Below are positions 52,760-64,000 of a stretch of DNA of 64,000 bases, one piece after another. The stretch's first letter is position 1. Every line of letters begins with the position of its first letter. The position numbers and the translations under genes are program-made. The notes under the pieces were generated by a model. That model searched no databases. It saw nothing but the letters and a program-made list of their open reading frames with translations, and was not told where the DNA came from. The DNA is taken from positions 4,124,501 through 4,188,500 of the forward strand of contig CP051234.1 in assembly GCA_017792465.1 (NCBI GenBank). Reading direction: 5' to 3'. The DNA comes from Filomicrobium sp. (GTDB taxonomy: Bacteria > Pseudomonadota > Alphaproteobacteria > Rhizobiales > Hyphomicrobiaceae).

Positions 52760-54103
52760 ATGGCCAAAGGCCCTCCCAGAACGCCACGCGGCCCGAATGC
52801 CGGCCATTCAGCAAGGCGCGGAAAATCGCCTGTGCGGGGCGGTAAAACGTTCGGCGGTGGCCGGGGCGAGAAGGCGGCGACGCGCGGAGGTGAAGCTGGC
52901 GGCGATAGCTCGCGTGGGCGGGGTGCGCGGTCGGACGGCGAGGGTGCTGGCGGACGCGGTTTCAGCAAAGGGGCAGCCGGTAAAGAGGGGCGTCCTAGAA
53001 AGGCGGGTCAGGGTCAGGGTCAGGCAGGACTTGGCAAAAACACCCGCGGGAAACCTGCGGGGGCCGGTGGGCTTTCTTCGCGCAGGTCAACTGAGGCGGA
53101 CGTTCCCGGCGCCAGGAAGCCGGGGCGTAAGCCTTTTGCCAAGAAGCCAGCTAAACGGGCAGCGCCGACAATTCTCTCGAACAGGGCGGGCGAGCGGGCG
53201 CAATCCGCAAAGGGTGCGGGCGGTGCAAAAGGATCGGCTGCCCCGAGAGGTCGCGTCAGGCGCGGTGGAGCTGGTACGGGGCAAGGTCCAAGCGAGCCGA
53301 TGCGGATTGCACGGGCGATGGCACGGGCGGGGCTTTGTTCGCGCCGTGAAGCGGAACGGTGGATCGAGGAAGGCCGAGTTCGCGTCAACGGCAAGACGCT
53401 GACGTCGCCGGGCGTTGAGGTCGGTCCGAAGGATCGCATTTTCGTCGATGGCCAGCCGCTGCCGGAAGCCGAGCCGGTTCGTCTTTGGCGCTACCACAAG
53501 CCGCGCGGACTGGTGACGACCAATTCCGATCCGGAGGGCCGCGCGACGGTTTTCGATAATCTACCTGAAGAGATGCCGCGGGTGATGTCGGTGGGGCGGC
53601 TCGACCTCAATACCGAAGGTTTGCTGCTGCTGACCAACGACGGCGCGCTGGCGCGGCATCTGGAGTTGCCGTCGACGGGATGGCTGCGGCGTTATCGGGT
53701 GCGTGCCTGGGGGGATGTCAGCCAGGCAGATCTCGACAAGCTGAAGGACGGGTTATTCCACGAGGGCGTGCAGTACGGGCCGATTGAGGCGACGCTGGAC
53801 AGCGTGCAGGGCCACAACGCCTGGATGACGATTGGGCTCAGAGAAGGCAAGAACCGCGAAATCCGTAACGTCATGGAAGCGCTGGGGCTGAAGGTGAACC
53901 GGTTGATCCGCGTTTCTTATGGGCCGTTCCAGTTGCTCGATACGAAGCCGGGCGAAGCTGAATCGGTCCGCCGTAAGGTTCTCGCAGATCAGCTCGGGCC
54001 GAAGCTCGCGCAGGAATTCGGGCTCGACAAATTGCCTGAGGAACTGGAAGAGGGCGGTGAGCGGCCGCCGCGTGGCCGGCCTCCGCAGCGCAGGCGTAAA
54101 TGA
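52760..54103 (+). CDS. rluB: Ribosomal large-subunit pseudouridine synthase (RluB/RsuA family)
   Basis: This enzyme makes pseudouridine in rRNA, in the RsuA/RluB/RluE group. The 447-residue protein has a long basic, low-complexity N-terminal region (about 1-175: Gly, Arg, Lys, Ala-rich). An S4-like RNA-binding domain follows (PMRIARAMARAGLCSRREAE, about 177). The catalytic Asp is D282 in VGRLDLNTEGLLLLTND. A short basic tail ends the protein. The core is normal for RluB; the exact target site (2605 in 23S rRNA in E. coli) is inferred. The stop overlaps the rsmD start by one base. Confidence 0.88.
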   Translation: MAKGPPRTPRGPNAGHSARRGKSPVRGGKTFGGGRGEKAATRGGEAGGDSSRGRGARSDGEGAGGRGFSKGAAGKEGRPRKAGQGQGQAGLGKNTRGKPAGAGGLSSRRSTEADVPGARKPGRKPFAKKPAKRAAPTILSNRAGERAQSAKGAGGAKGSAAPRGRVRRGGAGTGQGPSEPMRIARAMARAGLCSRREAERWIEEGRVRVNGKTLTSPGVEVGPKDRIFVDGQPLPEAEPVRLWRYHKPRGLVTTNSDPEGRATVFDNLPEEMPRVMSVGRLDLNTEGLLLLTNDGALARHLELPSTGWLRRYRVRAWGDVSQADLDKLKDGLFHEGVQYGPIEATLDSVQGHNAWMTIGLREGKNREIRNVMEALGLKVNRLIRVSYGPFQLLDTKPGEAESVRRKVLADQLGPKLAQEFGLDKLPEELEEGGERPPRGRPPQRRRK

Positions 54104-54711
54104 TGCGGATTGTCGGCGGAAAATTCCGGGGGCGACCGCTGGTTGCTCCCAAGGGGTACGATACGCGACCGACGACGGATCGGGTGCGCGAGGCGGTCTT
54201 CAACAAGCTTCTGCACAGTTCTGAATGCCCTGATCTCGAAGGCGCGAAGGTCATCGACATGTTTGCTGGAACCGGAGCGCAAGGGCTGGAGGCACTGTCG
54301 CGCGGGGCGCAGTACGCGCTTTTTGTGGAGACCGGTGCGGAAGCGCGCGGCGCTATCCGGCAGAATATCGAGACGCTCGGGTTGCAGGGCGTAACGCGGA
54401 TTTTTCGGCGGGATGCGACCGATCTTGGACCTGCCGGAGCGCGCGATAGCTACGCTTTTGCGTTTCTTGATCCGCCCTATGGCAAGGGGCTGGGCGAGGC
54501 TGGATTGCGGGCGCTGGTTGATGGCGGTTGGCTGGCGGACGGAGCGGTGGCCGTGCTCGAAGAACGCTCCGGGATCGAGCTGGATCTGCCCAAAGGATTG
54601 GTGGTTTTCGATCAGCGTGAATATGGCGATACGACTATCACCTACCTGCGGTTTTCGCGATCTGCCGATGCCGGGGAAGCGCCGCCGACGCGCGAAGCCG
54701 AGGGTTCATGA
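54103..54711 (+). CDS. rsmD: 16S rRNA (guanine966-N2)-methyltransferase
   Basis: RsmD methylates guanine 966 of 16S rRNA. The 202-residue protein starts MRIVGGKFRGRPLVAPKG and has TRPTTDRVREAVFNKL. SAM-binding motif I is DMFAGTGAQGLEALSRGA, and the catalytic motif IV is DPPYGKG. Translation could start at 54100 or 54103; the second gives the typical family start. It is coupled to the pseudouridine synthase gene by TGATG, so two rRNA modification enzymes form one operon. The stop overlaps the next gene as ATGA. Confidence 0.93.
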   Translation: MRIVGGKFRGRPLVAPKGYDTRPTTDRVREAVFNKLLHSSECPDLEGAKVIDMFAGTGAQGLEALSRGAQYALFVETGAEARGAIRQNIETLGLQGVTRIFRRDATDLGPAGARDSYAFAFLDPPYGKGLGEAGLRALVDGGWLADGAVAVLEERSGIELDLPKGLVVFDQREYGDTTITYLRFSRSADAGEAPPTREAEGS

Positions 54712-55682
54712 GCGGCTTTTCGTTTCGCGATCACGTGCGCGGTGGGCTCAATGGCTGGCTGGAAGCGGCGCTCTTCGTCCTGGCGATTTCGACGCTCACG
54801 GTTGTTTATGCCGTCGCCCAGCAGGCCGGCGCGCATACGGTGGTCTTTATCCTTTACGCGATGGGGTTTGCCGCGGCCGGCATGTTGGCGATTGCCGGAC
54901 TTGGCGAGCGGCCAACGGCGGTTGCGCTCGCTGCCAACAGTCTGATTTTCGGCCTCTCCACCGTTTTGCTCGAGACGTTTTACTTCCTGCTGCTCGGCAT
55001 CATGAGCCCGGCCGAAACGAGCCTGTCGCTGCGGTTGTCGGTGCCGGTTTCGCTGGTCATCGGCTGGCTATTCTTCGAGCGGGAGATGTCGGGGCGCTTG
55101 TGGATTGGTAGCGCGATCATCACGGCGGCTGTCGTGCCGATCCTGTTTTGGGTGGATGCAAAGCAGTTGCTCCCTGCCGTCGTTCTCGTTGTGATGTGTT
55201 CGCTGGCCGTGTCGATCAAGACGTTTGCGAGTGAGTTTCATCCCGCTAACCGGGCCGCGCGCGGGGTGATCGGCAAGTTGCGGGTGACAGGGCTCGTGGT
55301 GCTGTCGACGACGCTGGTGGGGGCGCTCGTCGTCGTGCCGCTTGTTGTGCTGAAGGAGGTTGGCGTTCTGGCTCAGGTGGCCGCGCTGCCAAGCTTTGCC
55401 GAATTTGGGCGGCCAGCGACGATCTTGACCGCAATCGTGTTGGGCGCGCCGGTTTTCATCGCGATGACCTATCTGACGTTTTCATCGGTGGTGAAAATCG
55501 GGACCGAAAGCTTTCTGGCGACGAGCGCCTTTACGCCGTTTTGCGTTCTGGCGATTGAAAGCGTGGCCGTTGCGGCCGGCCTGTTGAGTGCGCAGGCGTT
55601 CGATTTGGGCCTACTGCCTTATATCGGTCTGGGGATCCTGGGCGTATTGATCGTTGTTCACGCGCGCCACACTATGACGTAG
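54708..55682 (+). CDS. Multi-spanning membrane protein, DMT/EamA-like
   Basis: The 324-residue protein has about ten predicted membrane spans with few charged residues between them. It resembles the drug/metabolite transporter superfamily (EamA-like), including two halves of about five helices. Typical is the mid-protein SLSLRLSVPVSLVIGWLFFERE, as in DMT repeats. No substrate can be inferred. The gene overlaps rsmD by four bases (ATGA), so it is probably cotranslated with it, though no functional relation is evident. Confidence 0.78.
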   Translation: MSGFSFRDHVRGGLNGWLEAALFVLAISTLTVVYAVAQQAGAHTVVFILYAMGFAAAGMLAIAGLGERPTAVALAANSLIFGLSTVLLETFYFLLLGIMSPAETSLSLRLSVPVSLVIGWLFFEREMSGRLWIGSAIITAAVVPILFWVDAKQLLPAVVLVVMCSLAVSIKTFASEFHPANRAARGVIGKLRVTGLVVLSTTLVGALVVVPLVVLKEVGVLAQVAALPSFAEFGRPATILTAIVLGAPVFIAMTYLTFSSVVKIGTESFLATSAFTPFCVLAIESVAVAAGLLSAQAFDLGLLPYIGLGILGVLIVVHARHTMT

Positions 55683-55932
55683 GTTGGCACAGAAACTAAT
55701 AAGGAAATCGAATTTGGAGGACCGGTTGCCGCCCGTTTGACGCCACACCGGCGCCAAGGATGGATGGTAGCGAATAATCGCCTCAACTCCTCCGGACGGC
55801 CGTTGTCAAGTGGTTTTTGAGGCAAAAACGCGTCATCGCGTTGAAGGAGCAGTCCGGACGCGATATTAGATTCTGAGTCGTTAAGGAATGTTCGCGGCTG
55901 CGAATGGGATGAACTGGCGAGGTTAGGACAAT

Positions 55933-57576
55933 ATGAGCAGCACCAACGGCGCGGGCGAACCTAGCATGGAGGAAATCCTGGCCTCCATCCGGAATATTAT
56001 TGCCCAAGAGCCGGGGGATGAGGCTTCTCAGTCGTCCGCCGGGGCTGCGCCAGGAGCTGGCGGCTCGTCCTTTGCGCCGTCCGGGGTGGGAACATCGTCG
56101 GCACCGGTGTCCCAGGATTTCACTGCGCCGCCATCGAAGTCTGCCTCGTCGGACAATAGTCGCCCGTCGTCGGTCGGGCCGCTCAGTGAGCGCCTGCAAC
56201 AGGGTGGCGGCAGTTCGGCTTCCTCTACATCGAATGCGCCGACGGCCGCTCCAGCGGACGATTTTTCCGATGTGTTTGATGAGCCGCTGAAGCAGGTTCC
56301 TTTGACGACGACGCGTTTCAGCGCGAAGTCAGCGCAATCGGATTTCTCCAATCCGTCTCCTGTTCCATCCGCGAATTCTCCGCGCTTGCCTGATGGCGGG
56401 GCATCAGGGAGCGGGCCGACCGTCATCGCCAAGCAGGACCCTGTTTTGCCGGGTCGGGGTGCTGGAGCACAAAGCACCGGTGGGAGCGATCCTGTCCTGC
56501 CGCACAAGAAGGCTGATTCTGATTTGGCAACGCCTCCTGCCGGCGGGTTTGATTTCGGCGCGCTGAGGCCGCGCAGAAGCGATGCTGAAGTGTCGTTGCC
56601 GCCGGTTAAGCCAGCCGAGGATACCAGTGCGGCTGCGCCCGAGAGCCTGGAAGAGACAATTGCGAAGCTGAAAGCCAAGAGCGCTGCGCAGCAGGCGGGA
56701 GCGGCTTCGGCCGAGACTGACGATGTCGAGGCAACGTCGACTCCGGCCTCTGAAGATGATGCCGGCAAGCCAACTGTGATCGCGGCCATGCCGAATAGGC
56801 CTGAGCCGGAAGAAACTGAAACGGCTGCAGCACCGGAAGCCGAAGCCGGTTTGATCGTTGATGAAGACGAGGAACCGACCGAAGTCGTCTTCGGGAACTC
56901 GGGTCAGTCCGATGATGATGCCGATGACGGCGAGAAATCCGATCACGCATCCGATTTCGGCGCAAAGGCCAACGGTGCGGCTTCGCTGGTCAATGGACTG
57001 TCGAAATCGAGTGTCGGCTTCTTGTCGAGCAAGCCGCGTCCGCTCGATGCCGGTGACAGCACTCAGCACAACGGCACGCCATCATCGGCAGCTTTGAAAA
57101 ATGAATTTTCGAGCAACCTCGCTCCCGAAACTCCTGTAGCGGATGCTTCCGGAGACGCACCGCAAACGATCGCGGCGATGGATCGTTCGGCCGAAGAACC
57201 GACCACCCCGGTGACTGAGGCTTCGGATGCAAAAGAAGACGCCGCTGAGGCACCGGTCTCTGAAGCAGCTGCCTCGTCGCCAAGCGAAGCTGCCGCCTCC
57301 GAAGAGCCGGCCAAGGCTCCCGAGCCCGACGCGAATGGTGTCATGACTGCCGCTGCCGGTCTGACTGCGGCGAACCTAGTCGTCTCAAGCCAGGGCGGAG
57401 CGGTCAAAACGCTGGAAGACACCGTTGCCGAACTGTTGCGGCCGCTGCTGCGCGAATGGCTCGAAAACAACATGCCGCGGATCGTCGAGAATGCGCTTCG
57501 TCTGGAAGTGGCCGACAGCGTTAAGAAGCAGCTTGAGATCACGACCCGCAAGCCTAACGGGCTCGATCACAAGTAA
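55933..57576 (+). CDS. popZ: PopZ-family polar organising protein (DUF2497)
   Basis: PopZ forms a polar matrix that tethers chromosome-partition and cell-cycle proteins in alphaproteobacteria. The N-terminal helix PSMEEILASIRNIIAQEP (about 10-27) is the diagnostic binding helix, and the C-terminal oligomerisation helices are TVAELLRPLLREWLENNMPR (about 495-515) and the following VENALRLEV. Between them lies a very long, acidic, Ala/Ser/Pro-rich linker of about 460 residues, which is probably disordered. The 547-residue protein is about three times longer than Caulobacter PopZ (177). It lies upstream of valS. Identification rests on both conserved ends. Confidence 0.92.
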   Translation: MSSTNGAGEPSMEEILASIRNIIAQEPGDEASQSSAGAAPGAGGSSFAPSGVGTSSAPVSQDFTAPPSKSASSDNSRPSSVGPLSERLQQGGGSSASSTSNAPTAAPADDFSDVFDEPLKQVPLTTTRFSAKSAQSDFSNPSPVPSANSPRLPDGGASGSGPTVIAKQDPVLPGRGAGAQSTGGSDPVLPHKKADSDLATPPAGGFDFGALRPRRSDAEVSLPPVKPAEDTSAAAPESLEETIAKLKAKSAAQQAGAASAETDDVEATSTPASEDDAGKPTVIAAMPNRPEPEETETAAAPEAEAGLIVDEDEEPTEVVFGNSGQSDDDADDGEKSDHASDFGAKANGAASLVNGLSKSSVGFLSSKPRPLDAGDSTQHNGTPSSAALKNEFSSNLAPETPVADASGDAPQTIAAMDRSAEEPTTPVTEASDAKEDAAEAPVSEAAASSPSEAAASEEPAKAPEPDANGVMTAAAGLTAANLVVSSQGGAVKTLEDTVAELLRPLLREWLENNMPRIVENALRLEVADSVKKQLEITTRKPNGLDHK

Positions 57577-57584
57577 TTCCGCAG

Positions 57585-57614
57585 AAGTTGGCGTCATATT
57601 TTTGGTGCCAACTT
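57585..57614 (+). terminator. Hairpin after popZ
   Basis: AAGTTGGC (57585-57592) pairs with GCCAACTT (57607-57614) over a 14-base AT-rich loop. A clear T run is missing after it, so it is a possible but weak terminator. Confidence 0.4.
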
Positions 57615-57802
57615 TATAGGCCGGAATTGGATAGCTGAGCGATTAGGCAGGCCCTGCTGCGGAATACCACCAGCTCTGCTGATTTTATTGGCGAATTTCT
57701 GCGACATCCTGCGCTTTGAGGCCGTCTTTGTTGACGGCACGCGACGGGGGTCGTACCACCGGCCATCCCAATAATTTCCAACGATGACGCCGCGAACCCA
57801 TC

Positions 57803-60589
<2,787 letters not shown>

Positions 60590-60699
60590 ACGACGTCCAC
60601 AGTCGGGTAGCCCAGTCTTCTTTCAGCCCGATAGATGCGAAAAGCTCTGGTCGGGTTGCGAAGCTTGGCTGCTTCGCTTGGTTTTCCGAGGGGTCGGCT

Positions 60700-61215
60700 G
60701 TGTCACATCATTCCATTCATTTTTCGGCTTCCCTCCAAGATGCCATGTGGCTGGCCGTCTCGGAGGCGGAGAGCCGAGGGCATGCTTACGCCGGTATCGA
60801 GCATCTGCTTTTGGGTTTGGTTCGTGAACCGACTGCGAGGGACGTTTTGCAGGCTTGTTGCGTTGACGTGATCGAGCTCGGCAATCGTTTGAAAGACTAT
60901 CTGGAAAATCAGTACAGGGGTTTGAAACTAGACGGCGCGGCGGAGAATGCGGCGTCGAACAGTGATTTTCAGCGGGTCGTTAATCGAGCCATTGTTCTTG
61001 TGGACGGGACTGGTGCTCTCGAAGTTCAAGGAGCAAATGTTCTGGTTGCGATGTTTGCCGAGCGGAACTCCTACGCCGTCAAGTTGCTGCACGAGTTCGA
61101 CATGACGCGGTTTGATGCTGCCCAGTACGTGTCTCATGGCATCGCAAAGTCTGGCCGGCTGAAGGATTCCGATTTGGAGGGCGCTGAGACCCTCGCCAAA
61201 CCGGGACGAAGTTAG
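60700..61215 (+). CDS. Stand-alone Clp N-terminal (ClpN) domain protein
   Basis: The 171-residue protein consists of the double Clp-N repeat found at the N-terminus of ClpA/ClpC and no AAA+ part. The first repeat starts FSASLQDAMWLAVSEAESRGHAYAGIEHLLLGLV, and the second contains FQRVVNRAIVLVDGTG and LVAMFAERNSYAVKLL. Such proteins may act as adaptors or regulators for Clp or ClpS, or bind N-degron substrates (inference). The GTG start at 60700 is chosen because the Clp-N repeat begins right there. A terminator follows. It could also be a relic of a longer clpA. Confidence 0.83.
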   Translation: MSHHSIHFSASLQDAMWLAVSEAESRGHAYAGIEHLLLGLVREPTARDVLQACCVDVIELGNRLKDYLENQYRGLKLDGAAENAASNSDFQRVVNRAIVLVDGTGALEVQGANVLVAMFAERNSYAVKLLHEFDMTRFDAAQYVSHGIAKSGRLKDSDLEGAETLAKPGRS

Positions 61216-61248
61216 AACTCGATAGAGCGTTTTTTCAGAAATGAATAA

Positions 61249-61284
61249 CGGCGCCGGGGGAGGATCCGGCGCCGAAACTTTTTT
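61249..61284 (+). terminator. Terminator after the ClpN gene
   Basis: CGGCGCCGG (61249-61257) pairs perfectly with CCGGCGCCG (61266-61274), with an eight-base loop. AAACTTTTTT follows. It separates the ClpN gene from the convergent transporter gene. Confidence 0.88.
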
Positions 61285-61313
61285 CTTCAGTTCAGCTAGA
61301 TTTCGCTCAGCGT

Positions 61314-62600
61314 TCAAGCGCTGGGATTTAACGGGCTGTTAGCGTGGTGACGCTTCAACAGCGGCTTCAGCAGGAACAGCGCACAAAGGGCTGCGATAAT
61401 GTCCATGGTGGCGACGGTATAAAGGACGCTGGTCCAAGACCCGGTGGCTTCCATGAGCAGGTTACCGAACGGCACAAGCAGAGCGGCGATGCCTTTGGCG
61501 CAATAAAGCGTGCCGTAGATCGAGCCGATGTTTTTGGTGCCGAAAGCGTCCGCGGCGGTGGCCGAAAAGAGGCTGTAGACTTCGCCCCAGGCCAGGAACA
61601 CGACGCCGCTGAGGATGACGAACATCCAAGGGTCGTGGCCGAAATGGGCAAGCGCGATAATGCCCAGGCCTTCCATCGTGAACGCGATGAACATGGTGTT
61701 CTCACGGCCGATGCGGTCCGAGATCCAGCCGAAGAACGGACGCGAGAAGCCGTTCAGGATACGGTCGAGCATGAGCGCGAACGGCAGGGCGGCCATGACG
61801 ATGAAGCCGAGGTTGATTTTCTCGTCCTTGACGCCGAGGTCCTGGGCCATGACGCCGAGCTGGGCGACGGCCATCAAGCCGCCGGTGACGGTCATGATGA
61901 ACATGAAGAACATCAGGTAGAAGACCGGCGTGCTGGCTGCTTCGCGCAGGGTGTAGTCGTAGCGTGACTGCTGGACGATCGGCGAAGGCACGGTTTCACC
62001 GGGCTGAGGCGCGCGTAGCATGAGTGCGGCCAGCACAATCACGACACCTTGGATTGCGCCGAAGGTGAAGAACGCGTCCTGGTAACCGCCGTTGGCGATC
62101 ATGTTGGCGATCGGGAGAATGGTCAGCGCCGAGCCCGCGCCATAGCCGCCCGCCGTCAATCCGACCGCCAAGCCGCGTTTGTCCGGGAACCATTTGATGG
62201 CGTTGTTGATGCAGGTCGCGTAAACACAGCCGACACCCAGGCCGCCGATAATTGCGCCGACGTAGAACATCGTCAGCGAGGTGGCATAAGAATCGATGAT
62301 CCAAGAGGCGCCTGTCAGGATGCCGCCGATGAAGACCATGATGCGCGGGCCGTATTTGTCGATCAGATAGCCTTCAAACGGCGCCAGCCAGGTTTGGACG
62401 ATGACGAAGATGGTGAAAGTCGCCTGGATCGCGGCGCGTTCCCAGCCGAATGACTTTTGAATGGCCGGGACGAAGAGGGTCCAGGCGTACTGGATATTAG
62501 CGGCGGCGACCATGCACAAGACGCCAACGGCCAGTTGGAACCAGCGAGAATTTACGCGCGCGCGCGTTGTCGGCACATAGGCCGAGTCAATGGAAGTCAT
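61314..62600 (-). CDS. OxlT-family MFS transporter (oxalate/formate antiporter type)
   Basis: This 428-residue major facilitator protein has 12 hydrophobic spans. It resembles the oxalate:formate antiporter family (OFA): FQLAVGVLCMVAAANIQYAWTLFVPAIQ near the start and DKYGPRIMVFIGGILTGASW, the A-loop-like motif between spans 2 and 3. A second DRIGREN-type loop is present between spans 8 and 9. The substrate could be oxalate, formate or another small carboxylate, which would suit an organism of the methylotroph type; the substrate is an inference. The gene starts at the ATG at 62600. Confidence 0.87.
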   Translation of the reverse strand: MTSIDSAYVPTTRARVNSRWFQLAVGVLCMVAAANIQYAWTLFVPAIQKSFGWERAAIQATFTIFVIVQTWLAPFEGYLIDKYGPRIMVFIGGILTGASWIIDSYATSLTMFYVGAIIGGLGVGCVYATCINNAIKWFPDKRGLAVGLTAGGYGAGSALTILPIANMIANGGYQDAFFTFGAIQGVVIVLAALMLRAPQPGETVPSPIVQQSRYDYTLREAASTPVFYLMFFMFIMTVTGGLMAVAQLGVMAQDLGVKDEKINLGFIVMAALPFALMLDRILNGFSRPFFGWISDRIGRENTMFIAFTMEGLGIIALAHFGHDPWMFVILSGVVFLAWGEVYSLFSATAADAFGTKNIGSIYGTLYCAKGIAALLVPFGNLLMEATGSWTSVLYTVATMDIIAALCALFLLKPLLKRHHANSPLNPSA

Positions 62601-62865
62601 GCTTCCGTCCTCCGAGAGGTGTTTCCAATTTTTATGGGTAAAAGGGGCGCGAGTTTTTGCCTCGAGCTTTTTCGTGCGCCTCGGCTGGTTCGCGATCGCG
62701 TCTACGAGGACCGCCGTGCAGAATATCGCAACGTCAAGGGGAAGTCGTGGAGATTATTTTTATTAGAAGCCATCAAATTTCATGAGGGGGGAATTGAAAT
62801 TCGTAAAAGCGTCTCCCACTTCTCTCGCCTTTTTGGCTGGCGACGATTGATGGCGTCAGCGCGGC

Positions 62866-63870
62866 TCAACCCTCGCCGGACTGGGAATTTGCCGTCGCGC
62901 TGGCGATTTCACGCTGCAGCTTTTCCATGATGCCAGGCTCGGTAATCGCGTGGCCGGCATTGTCGACGTATTCCAGCCGGCAATTGCCCCAACGTTCGGC
63001 AATCGCCTGGGCGGCTTGTGGCGGACACAAAAGATCGTAGCGCCCCTGGACGATGGCGCCTGGAATGCCTCTGAGCCGATGGGCGTTGGCGACGAGTTCG
63101 TCTTTGTTGAGGAAGAAGTCGTTGGCGATGTAATGGGCTTCCATGAGCGGCGTCGGGGGCAGGCGGCCCGGTTTTTCATCCAGTGTGGGGAGCGTGACGT
63201 TGCCGGGCTGCAGGACGGATAGCGCGCGCTCGTAGGTGTTCCAGACGCTCGCGGCCGGGGCGTGAACGGCTGGGTCTGGATCGCGCAGGCGTGTGACATA
63301 GGCCTTGATTGGATTGGCGCGTTCGGCTTCGGGAAGCGCGTTGATGAAGGCGTGGTAGAGTTCGGGTCGGAAGCGTTTTGGGCCGTCGATAAAAGCCCAA
63401 TCAACTTCGCTGGCGGTGCCCAGGAAGACGGCGCGGATGATGAGTGCCGTCACGCGGGTTGGATGCTTTTGGGCATAGGCGAGGGCGAGGGTCGAACCCC
63501 AGGAGCCGCCGGTGACGATCCATTCTTTGTATCCAAAGAACTCGCGGATCTTTTCGATGTCGGCGATGAGGTCAGCGGTGGTGTTGTTGCGGCAGCCCAA
63601 ATAAGGGTGCGAGCGGCCGGCACCGCGCTGGTCGAACAGGATCGCGTGGTTGCGATCGGCATCAAAAAGGTTGCGGTGGGCGTGCTGGGAGCCGCTGCCG
63701 GGTCCGCCATGGAGGAATATGGCCGGGACGCCGGATTTGCTCCCGACTTCCTCGACGTAGATCCAATGGCCGCCGCCGACGTCGAGCATGACCGCATCGA
63801 ACGGGCGCAGTTTCGATTTCGGATCGACCAACGGGGTTGAGGCTGATGAAGCGGGTTTTGTTGCGGTCAA
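62866..63870 (-). CDS. pip: Proline iminopeptidase
   Basis: Pip cleaves N-terminal proline from peptides. The 334-residue alpha/beta hydrolase has the oxyanion region HGGPGSGSQHAHRNLFD, DQRGAGRSHPY (typical for the family), the nucleophile elbow GGSWGSTLALAYAQ (Ser at about 116) and a C-terminal catalytic His in the NAGHAI segment. A TTG start at 63870 is used because the conserved KLRPFDAVMLDVGGG start needs it; an in-frame stop lies a few codons upstream. It is the last gene in the window and is transcribed leftwards towards the transporter. Confidence 0.93.
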   Translation of the reverse strand: MTATKPASSASTPLVDPKSKLRPFDAVMLDVGGGHWIYVEEVGSKSGVPAIFLHGGPGSGSQHAHRNLFDADRNHAILFDQRGAGRSHPYLGCRNNTTADLIADIEKIREFFGYKEWIVTGGSWGSTLALAYAQKHPTRVTALIIRAVFLGTASEVDWAFIDGPKRFRPELYHAFINALPEAERANPIKAYVTRLRDPDPAVHAPAASVWNTYERALSVLQPGNVTLPTLDEKPGRLPPTPLMEAHYIANDFFLNKDELVANAHRLRGIPGAIVQGRYDLLCPPQAAQAIAERWGNCRLEYVDNAGHAITEPGIMEKLQREIASATANSQSGEG

Positions 63871-64000
63871 GAGTTGTGCGCCGGTTCACTCGCTATCCGG
63901 AAACTTTCAAGGTCCTTGGGCTGCCGGGGAACGTGTTGGAAAAATGATCAGATTGCGCCTGCCTGGGATTTGGACAAGCGCGGTTTGGGTTCGACAATTC

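Overview
The window reads as chromosomal core DNA of an alphaproteobacterium, most likely a Hyphomicrobiales member and possibly Hyphomicrobium-like (inference; no rRNA is present). Supporting markers are a PopZ polar-organising protein, a TrcR (DUF1013) regulator, a 47-residue aa3-oxidase subunit IV, the three-gene pntAA-pntAB-pntB transhydrogenase, DUF465 proteins and an HDAC-like/xseB/dxs gene order. Coding density is high and GC-rich. Many long antisense open frames exist and are treated as shadows. I see no insertion sequence, prophage, integrase or CRISPR array.

Layout. 0-2.7 kb: end of nadB, then nadC (NAD synthesis), and tsaC on the minus strand. 2.7-11.5 kb: acyl-CoA dehydrogenase, enoyl-CoA hydratase, a membrane protein of unknown function, an SDR, a deacetylase-family protein, xseB and dxs, closed by a bidirectional terminator. 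11.6-13.3 kb: two paralogous secreted six-cysteine proteins. 13.5-20.8 kb: oxidase subunit IV, the transhydrogenase genes, two tandem alpha/beta hydrolases, a small secreted metalloprotease-like protein and a third hydrolase. 20.9-25.6 kb: rpsU, purK, purE, two divergent DUF465 genes and an exported GH3 hexosaminidase. 26-34.3 kb: DmdB-like acyl-CoA synthetase, prpE, trcR, a MaoC-like hydratase, ribF and a CPA2 antiporter. 34.4-45.5 kb: ileS, an NTF2-like protein, lspA, a lipoprotein, an M16 protease pair, pgi and mutL. 45.6-52.5 kb: tolC, pcm, tRNA-Cys, tRNA-Asn, a LysR/azoreductase pair and an unknown protein. 52.8-64 kb: an RsuA-family pseudouridine synthase, rsmD, a 10-TM transporter-like protein, popZ, valS, a stand-alone Clp-N protein, an OxlT-type transporter and a proline iminopeptidase.

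Most genes are housekeeping: cofactors, translation and tRNA modification, isoprenoids, lipoprotein maturation, energy coupling and polar cell organisation. Fatty or organic-acid activation recurs (acyl-CoA dehydrogenase/hydratase, DmdB-like ligase, PrpE, MaoC-like hydratase).

The clearest unusual signal is at 17-19 kb. The last 17 codons of pntB, and a terminator of the same design after them, recur at the end of the first hydrolase gene. That hydrolase therefore carries a PntB-derived C-terminal tail, as expected if a pntB-tail/terminator/hydrolase unit was tandemly duplicated. Other points of interest are the secreted six-cysteine pair, an exported NagZ-like enzyme, a small secreted gluzincin-like protein, a very long PopZ linker and a possible structured RNA upstream of purE. 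I found no clear evidence of a wholly new multi-gene system.
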